A stretch of 64,000 nucleotides of DNA from positions 1 through 64,000 of the forward strand of contig JBGTBD010000057.1 in the NCBI GenBank assembly GCA_041749475.1. Direction: 5' to 3'. Under the pieces are notes generated by a model. It was not told the DNA's origin, made no database searches, and saw only the letters and a program-made list of their open reading frames with translations. The first letter of the stretch is position 1. Each line of letters opens with the position of its first letter. Shown here piece after piece: positions 8,989-16,881 of this stretch. The position numbers and the translations under genes are program-made. The DNA is from JBGTBD01 sp041749475. Lineage in GTDB: Bacteria; Pseudomonadota; Alphaproteobacteria; Rickettsiales; UBA998.

Positions 8989-9471
8989 ATGGAAGAAGGG
9001 TTCACCCGGCAAATAAGCAAGGCGGATGCAGTGCAAAGCAATGAACGTCGCCGCACGGTGCGACTGTTAAAATACTGGGAACAGCAACGAAGCAACCGAC
9101 ACATGCCCGGCGAGGAAGACCTCGACATCACCGAGATCGACGACTTGATGGATTTCTGTTTTCTCATCCAGATTAGGGATATCATGAATGAGAAACACTA
9201 TAACTACACCTACATAGGTAGTAAAATCATCGAATCCTCCTCAAAGCTGGAAGGGTTGATCCCCGGTCTCGCCACCACCGATGCGCAGCGTCTTTCGTCA
9301 GAATATCAACAGGTTATGACGGTCGCCGAGCCGCTCATCACCGAAGGCGAGCACCCGGTAGGCGAGGGTAGCCTCAAATACCGCCAGTGCCTGCTTCCCT
9401 TGAGCAACATGGAAGGCAAGATCACCGCCATCCTCGGACATATGAGTTTCCGTATCTATCCACCGGAATAA
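8989..9471 (+). CDS. PAS-domain protein, PAS_5-like
   Basis: A 160-residue protein with no transmembrane helix or output domain. The central pattern (RLLKYWEQQRSNRHMPGEED, LDITEIDDLMDFCFLIQIRD, then YNYTYIGSKI) matches the alphaproteobacterial PAS_5 family, whose members have a single PAS-like sensor fold and unknown function. It starts 42 bp after pstB and so could be read through from the pst operon. It occupies the position where phoU is often found but is not related to PhoU. The last 30 residues form the final PAS strands (ILGHMSFRIYP). Confidence 0.65.
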   Translation: MEEGFTRQISKADAVQSNERRRTVRLLKYWEQQRSNRHMPGEEDLDITEIDDLMDFCFLIQIRDIMNEKHYNYTYIGSKIIESSSKLEGLIPGLATTDAQRLSSEYQQVMTVAEPLITEGEHPVGEGSLKYRQCLLPLSNMEGKITAILGHMSFRIYPPE

Positions 9472-9652
9472 CGCTATTCTTCAAAAGTGTAGACCAGGCT
9501 ATATTCTCTCCCTCATACCGGATGGCCTCTGCGCGGGTTGAATGTCATATAATACAGAGCCTTCCAAGGCGAAGACACGGAGCGCAGCGACACCCGCATT
9601 GCGCGGGAAAGCCTTCGTGGCGCATGAACGCCAAAAACACCCTCTTTTTCGG

Positions 9653-9681
9653 TTGACACGGGGAGGCATCTCTGTTTATTT
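9653..9681 (+). promoter_or_regulatory. Likely sigma-70 promoter of the rplM-rpsI operon
   Basis: TTGACA at 9653-9658 is a perfect -35 box. TTATTT at 9676-9681, after a 17-bp spacer, is a plausible -10 box. The start codon of rplM follows at 9710. It lies at the end of a 238-bp intergenic region that otherwise shows no gene. Confidence 0.55.
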
Positions 9682-9709
9682 CTCCGACCTCAACTTTAAG
9701 GATAATTCC

Positions 9710-10171
9710 ATGAAGACCTTTAACGCTAAACAAGCGGATATTAATAGTGAGTGGTGGATCATCGATGCCGAAGGCGTCGTTCTGGGCCGTCTCGCTTCGA
9801 CCATCGCGATGATGCTGCGTGGGAAGCATAAGCCGACCTTCACCCCCTATATGAATTGTGGCGACCATGTCATTGTCATCAACGCGGACAAAATCAAGAT
9901 TAACGGTAAGAAGCTTGAGAATAAGCGTTACTACCACCACACCGGCTATCCGGGCGGGATCAAGGAAACTTCACCTGCGAAACTGATCGCCAAGAATTTC
10001 TCCAACCGCATCATCGAAAAAGCCGTTGAGCGCATGCTGCCGAAAGACAGTCCCCTCGCTCGCGCCCAGTACGGGATGCTCCGCGTTTATTCCGGTAACG
10101 AACATCCGCACACCGCACAAAACCCCAAGCCGCTTGATTTCGCGGCGCGTAATCCGAAAAATAAAAGGTAG
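9710..10171 (+). CDS. rplM: 50S ribosomal protein uL13
   Basis: A 153-residue protein with the uL13 signature WWIIDAEGVVLGRLAS near the start, then GDHVIVINADKI and the YYHHTGYPGGIKE loop. It is one of the first proteins to assemble onto 23S rRNA. The frame is open back to 9542, but the ATG at 9710 after TAAGGATAATTCC gives the family N-terminus MKTF. It precedes rpsI by 3 bp, the nearly universal rplM-rpsI operon. Confidence 0.96.
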   Translation: MKTFNAKQADINSEWWIIDAEGVVLGRLASTIAMMLRGKHKPTFTPYMNCGDHVIVINADKIKINGKKLENKRYYHHTGYPGGIKETSPAKLIAKNFSNRIIEKAVERMLPKDSPLARAQYGMLRVYSGNEHPHTAQNPKPLDFAARNPKNKR

Positions 10172-10174
10172 TCC

Positions 10175-10612
10175 ATGTCCTCCGAAGCAGCAGCAACCGA
10201 AGTCCGCAAACCCACCGTCGACAAACTTGGCCGCGCGTATGGCACGGGTCGTCGTAAGAATGCCATCTCCCGCGTATGGCTGAAAAAAGGGACGGGCAAT
10301 ATTGTTGTGAACGGCAAGGTCGTGACCGAGTATTTCGCACGCCCCGTACTTCGTATGATCATCAACCAGCCCTTCGTGGCGCTGGATCGCGTGGGTGCGT
10401 TTGATATCTTCTGCACCGTCAAGGGCGGTGGTCTCTCCGGTCAGGCGGGCGCTATCCGTCACGGCCTCAGCCGCGCGCTGGATGAGTTCAATCCCGACTT
10501 CCACAAAGTGCTCCGTTCCGGTGGATTCCTCACCCGTGACAGCCGCGTAGTCGAGCGTAAGAAGTACGGCCGTCGCAAAGCACGTCGTCGCTTCCAGTTC
10601 TCCAAACGTTAA
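10175..10612 (+). CDS. rpsI: 30S ribosomal protein uS9
   Basis: A 145-residue protein. The core GRAYGTGRRKNAISRVWLKK and the C-terminal RKKYGRRKARRRFQFSKR are diagnostic; the C-terminal Lys/Arg tail reaches the P-site tRNA in the 30S subunit. The first 15-20 residues are an Ala/Glu-rich extension usual in alphaproteobacteria. It is co-transcribed with rplM (3-bp gap). A long palindromic repeat about 80 bp downstream may serve as the end of the transcript. Confidence 0.96.
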   Translation: MSSEAAATEVRKPTVDKLGRAYGTGRRKNAISRVWLKKGTGNIVVNGKVVTEYFARPVLRMIINQPFVALDRVGAFDIFCTVKGGGLSGQAGAIRHGLSRALDEFNPDFHKVLRSGGFLTRDSRVVERKKYGRRKARRRFQFSKR

Positions 10613-10689
10613 TCGTTATTTTGTAATATGGTGTGTTTGGCTGGTTAGTATGACCGCTGCCATAATGCATATCTGTAAGCATTTTTGTG

Positions 10690-10766
10690 GTGTCATTCCC
10701 GCGCAAGCGGGAATCCACGCTTCCAATTGCGCCGTCCATGGATTCCCGCTTTCGCGGGAATGACAC
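10690..10766. repeat. Palindromic ATTCCCGC/GCGGGAAT repeat
   Basis: The ends GTGTCATTCCCGC (10690) and GCGGGAATGACAC (to 10766) are exact inverted repeats. Each arm contains its own short hairpin, TTCCCGC-GCAA-GCGGGAA on the left and TTCCCGC-TTTC-GCGGGAA on the right, followed or preceded by GGAATCCA/TGGATTCC. The whole 77 bp could form a cruciform or RNA hairpin between rpsI and argC. Similar ATTCCCGC..GCGGGAAT units are widespread in proteobacterial intergenic regions. Confidence 0.8.
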
Positions 10767-10799
10767 TGTGATAGGGTAGGGATGTAAGGGGGAGAAATA

Positions 10800-11843
10800 A
10801 TGCCTGATAAAAAGCTGAATATCGCGATTCTTGGAGCCAGTGGCTACACCGGCGCGGAACTGATCCGGTTATTGCTCGCACACCCCCGCGTGAACATCGT
10901 TGCATTGACGGGCGACTCACAAGCGGGTCAACCCTTGGCCGACGTCTTCCCCCAATTCACCGATTTCGGCTTACCCGATCTCGTGAAAGCGGACGAACTG
11001 AACACCGATAAGATTGACGTCATTTTTTGCTGCCTTCCCCACGGCACGACGCAGGAAATCATTGCCAAGCTTCCCAAACATCTGAAGATCGTCGACCTCT
11101 CCGCCGACTTCCGTCTCCATAGCCTCGACAGTTACAACGAATGGTACGGCCATCCCCACCGCGCACCCGACCTCCAGCGCCAGACGATCTACGGCCTCAC
11201 CGAACATCACCGGGAAGCGGTGAAAACCGCCCGCCTCGTCGCCAATCCCGGCTGCTACCCGACCGCATCCCTCCTACCGCTATTGCCCTTGATGAAGCAG
11301 GGATTGATCGCATCCTCCAACATCATCATCGACGCGAAATCCGGCGTCAGCGGCGCAGGCCGCTCCGCGAAACGGAATCTTTTATTCTCCGAACTGGACG
11401 AGGGCATGTCCCCGTATAGCGTCGGCCAGCACCGCCATATGCCGGAGATCGAGCAGGAATTATCCCTCGCCGCGGGCAGCCTTGTTACCATTGAATTCAC
11501 CCCCCATCTCATCCCCATGCGCCGCGGTATGGTGGCGACGATCTATGTCCAGCATCCCGACGCGACGACGGAGGAGTGCTCCGAAGCATTGCAAGCGGCC
11601 TATCGGTTGGAAAGCTTCGTCCGCATCCTCCCCAAAGGCGTCACCCCCTCCACCCATGCGGTGCGCGGCTCCAACTTCTGTGACATCAACATCTTCCCCG
11701 GCCGCCGCCCGCATAGCTCTGTCATCGTCTCCGCTATCGACAACCTCGTCAAAGGTGCTTCCGGACAGGCGGTGCAGAACATGAATGTGATGTTTGGTTT
11801 CGAGGAAACGACGGCCCTGATGGGAGCGCCGATATTTCCATAA
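10800..11843 (+). CDS. argC: N-acetyl-gamma-glutamyl-phosphate reductase
   Basis: A 347-residue enzyme of the third step of arginine biosynthesis: NADPH-dependent reduction of N-acetylglutamyl phosphate to the semialdehyde. The Rossmann start ILGASGYTGAELIRLLLAHP and the active-site segment VANPGCYPTASLL with the catalytic Cys are clear. The C-terminal LVKGASGQAVQNMNVMFG motif is also present. The start ATG at 10800 follows GGGGGAGAAATA. It is the long (type 1) ArgC form. No other arg genes are in the window; upstream lies the 10690 palindrome. Confidence 0.95.
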   Translation: MPDKKLNIAILGASGYTGAELIRLLLAHPRVNIVALTGDSQAGQPLADVFPQFTDFGLPDLVKADELNTDKIDVIFCCLPHGTTQEIIAKLPKHLKIVDLSADFRLHSLDSYNEWYGHPHRAPDLQRQTIYGLTEHHREAVKTARLVANPGCYPTASLLPLLPLMKQGLIASSNIIIDAKSGVSGAGRSAKRNLLFSELDEGMSPYSVGQHRHMPEIEQELSLAAGSLVTIEFTPHLIPMRRGMVATIYVQHPDATTEECSEALQAAYRLESFVRILPKGVTPSTHAVRGSNFCDINIFPGRRPHSSVIVSAIDNLVKGASGQAVQNMNVMFGFEETTALMGAPIFP

Positions 11844-11943
11844 TATGAGATGAAGTTTCTAAGCGTGTAACAAAAGATTAATAAAAATAAACTTTTGCCC
11901 CGTTTTGGAGTACTCTATATTACCATTGAAAATGGAGATATAT

Positions 11944-12882
11944 ATGAATGACAATCCACAACGCCTCACCCGTGACCAAGAAGAAATTCTTGAGGAACTC
12001 AGAAATGCAGTTATTAGGGCGTTAAACTCCAGTATAGCCCCAGATACAATAAAAGAAATGGTGGGTAGCGCGTGTGACGAAGCCCAAGAGAGAAAAATAG
12101 GTAATTCGGCTAGTCGTCATTTTGAGGTGTCTTTGTCTCCTGGGCGGCGTAATTTTTGGAAGTTATTTGGAGATTATCTAATCAATGATGGAATACATCC
12201 GTTTAAAGATTCCAAATCATATCGCACGCGTGAAATAGCACTACAAACAGCAAAAGACGGGATTGACTTAAGTGTTCTAAAAAGTGGAATAGGTGCATTT
12301 GACATACTAACGGGTGCTGGTTATGACCTGCCTATTAAGCCAGCAGTCGTTGAAGATGCTACATCGGGCGCATTTCGTGCAGCAGCCTCCATTCCGCATG
12401 CAGAAGAATTATTAAGCGCTATGGAAAATCAATTCCTTCAGCACAGACCTATATTAGATTTAATCCATGCGATAGATAACTCTTTGTCCGATATAACAGG
12501 AGTCTATGATAAACAATCTATACAAAGATCGGAACATCCTCTCAAAGTATATTGTTACAAGAAACTCGATATACTTAATCCTGAGAAAGAAGTTCCAATT
12601 AATCAAATCAGGATTATCAATGATAATCTACAAACGCATACGGATGGAATAGCCGGATTTGCATCCGAAGAAGAATTGGGTATTTTTATACGTCAAATAA
12701 ATGATATAAAAGCCGCATATGCAAACATCAAAAGCTTAAATCCAGAGGTTGCTGAAAAAGTGACGGAATATATAAAAACCAGAGCAGATCACGAGTTGGT
12801 AACAGATCCTGCAAAAGGTGATGAAACCGTAAAGTGGATAGAGGGTTACTTAGCTCAACCGATTGGAAGGCATATCGGGTAA
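11944..12882 (+). CDS. Hypothetical protein, AT-rich orphan
   Basis: A soluble protein of about 312 residues with no family I can recognise. The composition is charged and Ile/Asn-rich, with predicted helices. No signal peptide, membrane segment or catalytic motif is visible. The gene is markedly more AT-rich than argC before it and the carbonic anhydrase gene after it, and uses many A/T-ending codons, a sign of recent acquisition. The frame is open from 11905, but GGAG at 11934-11937 points to the ATG at 11944. It stands alone on the + strand without obvious mobility genes. Confidence 0.7.
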   Translation: MNDNPQRLTRDQEEILEELRNAVIRALNSSIAPDTIKEMVGSACDEAQERKIGNSASRHFEVSLSPGRRNFWKLFGDYLINDGIHPFKDSKSYRTREIALQTAKDGIDLSVLKSGIGAFDILTGAGYDLPIKPAVVEDATSGAFRAAASIPHAEELLSAMENQFLQHRPILDLIHAIDNSLSDITGVYDKQSIQRSEHPLKVYCYKKLDILNPEKEVPINQIRIINDNLQTHTDGIAGFASEEELGIFIRQINDIKAAYANIKSLNPEVAEKVTEYIKTRADHELVTDPAKGDETVKWIEGYLAQPIGRHIG

Positions 12883-12920
12883 TTGGGCATACTAACCTCT
12901 TTTTTCTCATGAAATATTTT

Positions 12921-13436
12921 ATGGCTTTATTGCTCCCCTACAAAGGCATCACCCCGCGCATCGCACCGGACGCATTCATCGCTCCCGGTGCGGTCATCAT
13001 CGGGGATGTGGAGGTCGGGCCTTTAAGCACTATCTGGTTCGGCTGCGTCATCCGGGGGGACGTCAATACCATCCGCATCGGCGCGCGCACCAACATTCAG
13101 GACGGCACCATCGTGCACGTCACGCGCGGGACGGGGCCGACCGTCATCGGTTCCGGCATCACCATCGGCCATAAGGCTATTCTCCATGCCTGCATATTGG
13201 AGGATGATTGCTTCATCGGCATGGGCGCGGTGGTGATGGATCATGCCGTGGTTTCCTCCGGGGCGATGCTGGCGGCGGGAGCGCTCCTCACCCCGGGCAA
13301 GAACATCCCCAGCGGCGAACTCTGGGCCGGGAACCCGGCGAAACTCTTCAGGCCATTGAAAGAGGACGAGAAAGCCTTCATTCCTATCTCCGCACAAAAC
13401 TATGTAGAATTGGGACAGGAATATAGGAATGCCTGA
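12921..13436 (+). CDS. Gamma-carbonic anhydrase family protein
   Basis: About 171 residues of left-handed beta-helix hexapeptide repeats, visible as spaced I/V-G-x-x motifs (APGAVIIGDVEVG, IRIGARTNIQDGTIVH, ITIGHKAILHACIL). The histidines in VHVT, IGHKA and LHAC correspond to the trimer-interface zinc ligands of gamma-class carbonic anhydrases. YrdA/CaiE-like homologues are common in alphaproteobacteria and many lack proven activity. The N-terminus is taken at 12921; an in-frame ATG at 12909 is also possible, and neither has a strong Shine-Dalgarno sequence. It ends in a conserved NYVELGQEYR motif. Confidence 0.85.
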   Translation: MALLLPYKGITPRIAPDAFIAPGAVIIGDVEVGPLSTIWFGCVIRGDVNTIRIGARTNIQDGTIVHVTRGTGPTVIGSGITIGHKAILHACILEDDCFIGMGAVVMDHAVVSSGAMLAAGALLTPGKNIPSGELWAGNPAKLFRPLKEDEKAFIPISAQNYVELGQEYRNA

Positions 13437-13454
13437 TAATTGCCCGCCCCCTTT

Positions 13455-13549
13455 GGCTTGCAACCGCAAGCCCGCCGACCATTCGGCGTAAGCTTGCGTG
13501 ACGCGTGAACGCATAAAAGGCAAATAGAATCAAAGGTTTGATTCTATTT
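13455..13549. promoter_or_regulatory. Hairpin and perfect 28-bp palindrome in an intergenic region
   Basis: Two structures lie between the carbonic anhydrase gene and the next ORF. GGCTTGC-AACC-GCAAGCC at 13455-13472 is a 7-bp hairpin. AAATAGAATCAAA-GG-TTTGATTCTATTT at 13522-13549 is a perfect 13-bp inverted repeat with a 2-bp centre. The second has almost no loop, so it suits a dimeric DNA-binding protein or a bidirectional terminator more than a stable RNA loop. No ORF overlaps it. Confidence 0.6.
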
Positions 13550-13622
13550 ACTGTCACCAAAACTTCATACACTAAGCCCCGCAATCGCGTTAAAATTATC
13601 ATTGGAGTATTTTGCGCGCACC

Positions 13623-14801
13623 ATGTGGGAAGACCTGAAACATAACCTGACCTATATCGGCCTCTGGCTGACGGGACGCGGCGTGGCGGCAATCAGTATG
13701 TTAGCTGCCATCGGTCTGGCGGGGGTCAATCCCATCGTCGCCCCGGCCATCGCCCTGCCGCTGGGGTTGGGGATGGCGTCCTACCTTAGCCAGCGCGAAG
13801 CCAATTACCGCCGCCAGCGCACCACCAACTCCTACCGCAATGAATTATCCGCGACCTTGGGCAAGGATCCCAAGGACATCACGGTGGACGACCTCGAACT
13901 GGTCGCCAATGGCAGCCGCCGCGACGGGATGCCGCTAAATCGCGTCCTCGATGAACGCTGGGACAATATCTCGCTCCGCCGCACACTCTCCATCGCCTCC
14001 CATATTATCGGCGGGATTGTCGCCGGGGCCGCCGTCCTCGTCCTGTTCCCCGAGATGCTGGGCGACGTTTTCACCAACGCAGGTGCAATGGCAAGTCAGA
14101 CGTTAGGGGTCAGTCTCGATACGGGAACGCGCATGGTCTCCTCCCTCGCCGCAGGGGCCATCACCTTCACGGTCGATAACGCCGTCTATGCCGGGGGCGA
14201 ATATGTGCTCGGTCTCAACAAACCGACGATGTACCAGCACATTCAGGACATCAAACGCGCCGTCCGCACCGGACAGAAGGTAAGTGAATACGACACGCTG
14301 AACCTCTTCGTGCAGGCCGATCAGTCTCTGGCTAAAGCGGTGGAAGCCCGCTTCGGGGCGCCGTATGATACATTGCACGAACGCGAACGCGCCTATGTGA
14401 TGGAACTGGCCGACCCTGTCTACCATGTAAAAGAGATTACGCAGGCGCTGAACGAAAAGCGCATCCACGGCAACGAACTGGCCTTTATTCTCGATGGCCG
14501 CCGCTCAGGCGTCGAGAAAAAATGCGGAACCGAACGTTGTGACGAACGCGATCTGGTTGAGATATTCAAGGGCATGATGCCGGGCCGCGAACGCCCGCCC
14601 GCCATCGACCATGTCAACACGGCGGGTATTTCAGTGAAGCACGATATCGCGCAATCGGTCTACCCGACGACGGAGGAGATGCTACAGCACCCTGCCGTGA
14701 AGACGTTCGTGGAACGCTACGGTGCGATGCCGCCCGCAGGCAATTTTCAGGATCGCATCGCCGCCGAATCCGCACTCCCCGGCCTTGGCCGCATCCATTA
14801 A
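13623..14801 (+). CDS. Hypothetical membrane protein
   Basis: A protein of about 392 residues that I cannot assign. It has hydrophobic helices near residues 15-55 (the second ending in LPLGLGMAS), a helical pair near 125-150 with ALVLFPEML-like spacing, and another hydrophobic stretch near 165-195. The remaining 200 residues are soluble and charged, with a KKCGTERCDERD segment carrying two cysteines. The start is uncertain: a TTG at 13602 and the ATG at 13623 are both possible, and the ATG is chosen although GGAG lies 15 bases away. It is probably monocistronic; a palindromic repeat follows its stop. Confidence 0.65.
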   Translation: MWEDLKHNLTYIGLWLTGRGVAAISMLAAIGLAGVNPIVAPAIALPLGLGMASYLSQREANYRRQRTTNSYRNELSATLGKDPKDITVDDLELVANGSRRDGMPLNRVLDERWDNISLRRTLSIASHIIGGIVAGAAVLVLFPEMLGDVFTNAGAMASQTLGVSLDTGTRMVSSLAAGAITFTVDNAVYAGGEYVLGLNKPTMYQHIQDIKRAVRTGQKVSEYDTLNLFVQADQSLAKAVEARFGAPYDTLHERERAYVMELADPVYHVKEITQALNEKRIHGNELAFILDGRRSGVEKKCGTERCDERDLVEIFKGMMPGRERPPAIDHVNTAGISVKHDIAQSVYPTTEEMLQHPAVKTFVERYGAMPPAGNFQDRIAAESALPGLGRIH

Positions 14802-14825
14802 GCGAGCTGCTTAATTGTACCATCT

Positions 14826-14913
14826 CGTCATTGCGAGGAGGCGCAGCCGACGCGGCAATCCATACTCTCTATGCCTGATGCGTGATGGATTGCTTCGCTT
14901 CGCTCGCAATGAC
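14826..14913. repeat. Interspersed palindromic repeat, copy 2
   Basis: An element of about 88 bp with complementary ends (CGTCATTGCGAG at 14826 and CTCGCAATGACA to 14913) and internal GCAATCCAT/ATGGATTGC arms. Its left arm, CGTCATTGCGAGGAGGCGCA and onward, is the reverse complement of the right arm of copy 1 at 277-366 with one mismatch over about 37 bases, so the two copies are in opposite orientations. It lies between the convergent hypothetical membrane protein gene and phaC, where it could serve both as a terminator. Confidence 0.82.
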
Positions 14914-14929
14914 AGAAATTTAAAAAAAC

Positions 14930-16741
14930 TCAGGATTTCACTTTCACGTAGCTACCCGGCGCGGGTTCGATGACGGGGAGTTTCCCCTTACCCGGCGTGC
15001 GTGCGGGAACTTTCTTACCTGCTAATTTCGCCTGCCATGCGTGCCAGTGTGGCCACCACGATCCTTCGGATTCCTTGGCTTTATCGAGCCATGCTTGCGG
15101 GGAGGCGGGAAGCTGGCGGGAGTGTCCGCTCCAGAAACAGTATTTCTTCTTCGCCGGAGGGTTCACCACCCCGGCGATATGCCCCGAAGCCGAGAGCGTG
15201 AACGTCACATCGCCTTTAAAAATCTGCGTTGCTGCATAGGTCGATTGCCACGGCGCGATATGATCTTCGCGGCAGGAGAGGATATAGGTCGGACATTCGA
15301 TACGCCGCAGTTCGATTTTCTCATTGAGCAGCGAGATGCCACCCGGTTTGATGAGCTGATTATTCTGATACATATTGCGCAGGTAGAAGCTGTGCATCGC
15401 GGCGGGCATTCGCGTCGCGTCCGAATTCCAGTAGAGCAAATCGAACGGGAAGGGGTCTTTACCCAACAGGTAATTATTAATCGCGAACGACCAGATGAGA
15501 TCATTGGCGCGCAGCATACTGAACGTCGCCGACATATCGCCTGCGTCGAGATACCCTTTCTCGCCCATCTTTTTCTCCAGCGTGTCAAGCTGTTGGTCGT
15601 CGATGAATACGGAAAGCTCGCCCGCCTCAGTGAAGTCGAGCATGGTGGTGAGAAACGTCGCGGAGGTGATGCGATCTTCATGCCCGCGCATCGCCAGCCA
15701 CGCCATCGCGATGGAAAGCAGTGTCCCGCCGAGGCAATAACCCATGGCAGCGACCGATGTCTCACCTGTCGCCTGTTCGATAGCGTCGAGCGCCGCAAGC
15801 GGGCCTTCTTCCAGATAATTCTCGAACGTCTTGTTGATCAGCCTCTCATCCGGATTGATCCATGAGATCATGAATACCGTATGCCCTTGCTCCACCAGCC
15901 AGCGCACCAGTGAGTTCTCTTTCTGCAAGTCAAGGATATAGAATTTATTGATCCATGCGGGGATGATGAGGAGGGGGGTCTTGAACACTTCCTTGGTCGT
16001 TGGCGTATATTGGATGAGCTGCATTAGATCATTTTGGAAAATGACCTTCCCCGGTGTCGTCGCCAAATCTTTTCCGATCTGGAATGCCGATTCATCCGTC
16101 TGCCGCACGAATAGCTTGCCTTTGCCGCGCTCGATATCCTCGCGCATGTTGCGGAGCCCTTTGACGAGATTCTCGCCGTTGCTCTCCAATGTCTCGCGCA
16201 TCACTTCCGGGTTGGTGAGCAAGAAATTGCTGGGAGCCATCGCGTCCACCACCTGCTTGGTATAGAAATCGACTTTTTTGGCGATGGAAGGGTCGAGCGA
16301 TCCCGCCTCATGCATGACCTCCTGCACCCAACGTGAGTTTAGGAGATAGGCTTGCTTGATGAAATCATAGATACCGCTACTCTGCCATGCCTCGTCACGG
16401 AAGCGGCGGTCGCGCGTCGTCGGTGCGGCGATGGGGCTGTTATCTTTACCGAGGAATTTGCGCGAGGACTGTTTGAACAGCTCCATCGAATCCTGCAACA
16501 GCCCGTAATTCAGGTCCATCACCTTCTTGGGGTCGGAGATCAGCGTCGCCAGCGCGTCGAAGAAGGCTTTGCTGACGAATAGCGCGTCATGCTCATCATA
16601 GATATGCTCGCGGCTCAGCTTGAAGCGCATCACCTCCTGCAATATCAACTGCCACTCCTGCGCCGCCAGCGCCATGTTATTGGCGAAGACGAAGGGATCG
16701 TGCTTGAGCGGAAGCGGTTTTTCTTCTGGGCTGGCGCGCAT
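14930..16741 (-). CDS. phaC: Class I poly(3-hydroxyalkanoate) synthase
   Basis: A 603-residue alpha/beta-hydrolase-fold enzyme that polymerises hydroxyacyl-CoA into PHA granules. The lipase-like box GYCLGG places the catalytic cysteine at residue 336. The Asp in SCREDHIAPW and the His in ASGHIAGVVNPP complete the triad. The length and the N-terminal domain with PDPEVMRETLxS-like sequence (here NPEVMRETLESNG) are those of class I PhaC, which acts without PhaE or PhaR subunits. The ATG at 16741 gives the family N-terminus. No phaA, phaB or phasin gene is in the window. Confidence 0.93.
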   Translation of the reverse strand: MRASPEEKPLPLKHDPFVFANNMALAAQEWQLILQEVMRFKLSREHIYDEHDALFVSKAFFDALATLISDPKKVMDLNYGLLQDSMELFKQSSRKFLGKDNSPIAAPTTRDRRFRDEAWQSSGIYDFIKQAYLLNSRWVQEVMHEAGSLDPSIAKKVDFYTKQVVDAMAPSNFLLTNPEVMRETLESNGENLVKGLRNMREDIERGKGKLFVRQTDESAFQIGKDLATTPGKVIFQNDLMQLIQYTPTTKEVFKTPLLIIPAWINKFYILDLQKENSLVRWLVEQGHTVFMISWINPDERLINKTFENYLEEGPLAALDAIEQATGETSVAAMGYCLGGTLLSIAMAWLAMRGHEDRITSATFLTTMLDFTEAGELSVFIDDQQLDTLEKKMGEKGYLDAGDMSATFSMLRANDLIWSFAINNYLLGKDPFPFDLLYWNSDATRMPAAMHSFYLRNMYQNNQLIKPGGISLLNEKIELRRIECPTYILSCREDHIAPWQSTYAATQIFKGDVTFTLSASGHIAGVVNPPAKKKYCFWSGHSRQLPASPQAWLDKAKESEGSWWPHWHAWQAKLAGKKVPARTPGKGKLPVIEPAPGSYVKVKS

Positions 16742-16881
16742 GGCTATTGGGTTCTCGGGGTTAGCCCATTCTTATTGAATATATTTTTGATGAAAACAAG
16801 AAAATTCAACCGATTCGCCTTAGTTTGCGCGCTGAAATGGGGCTAGACAAATGGCAGATGCCATATTACACCTGAAACGCT

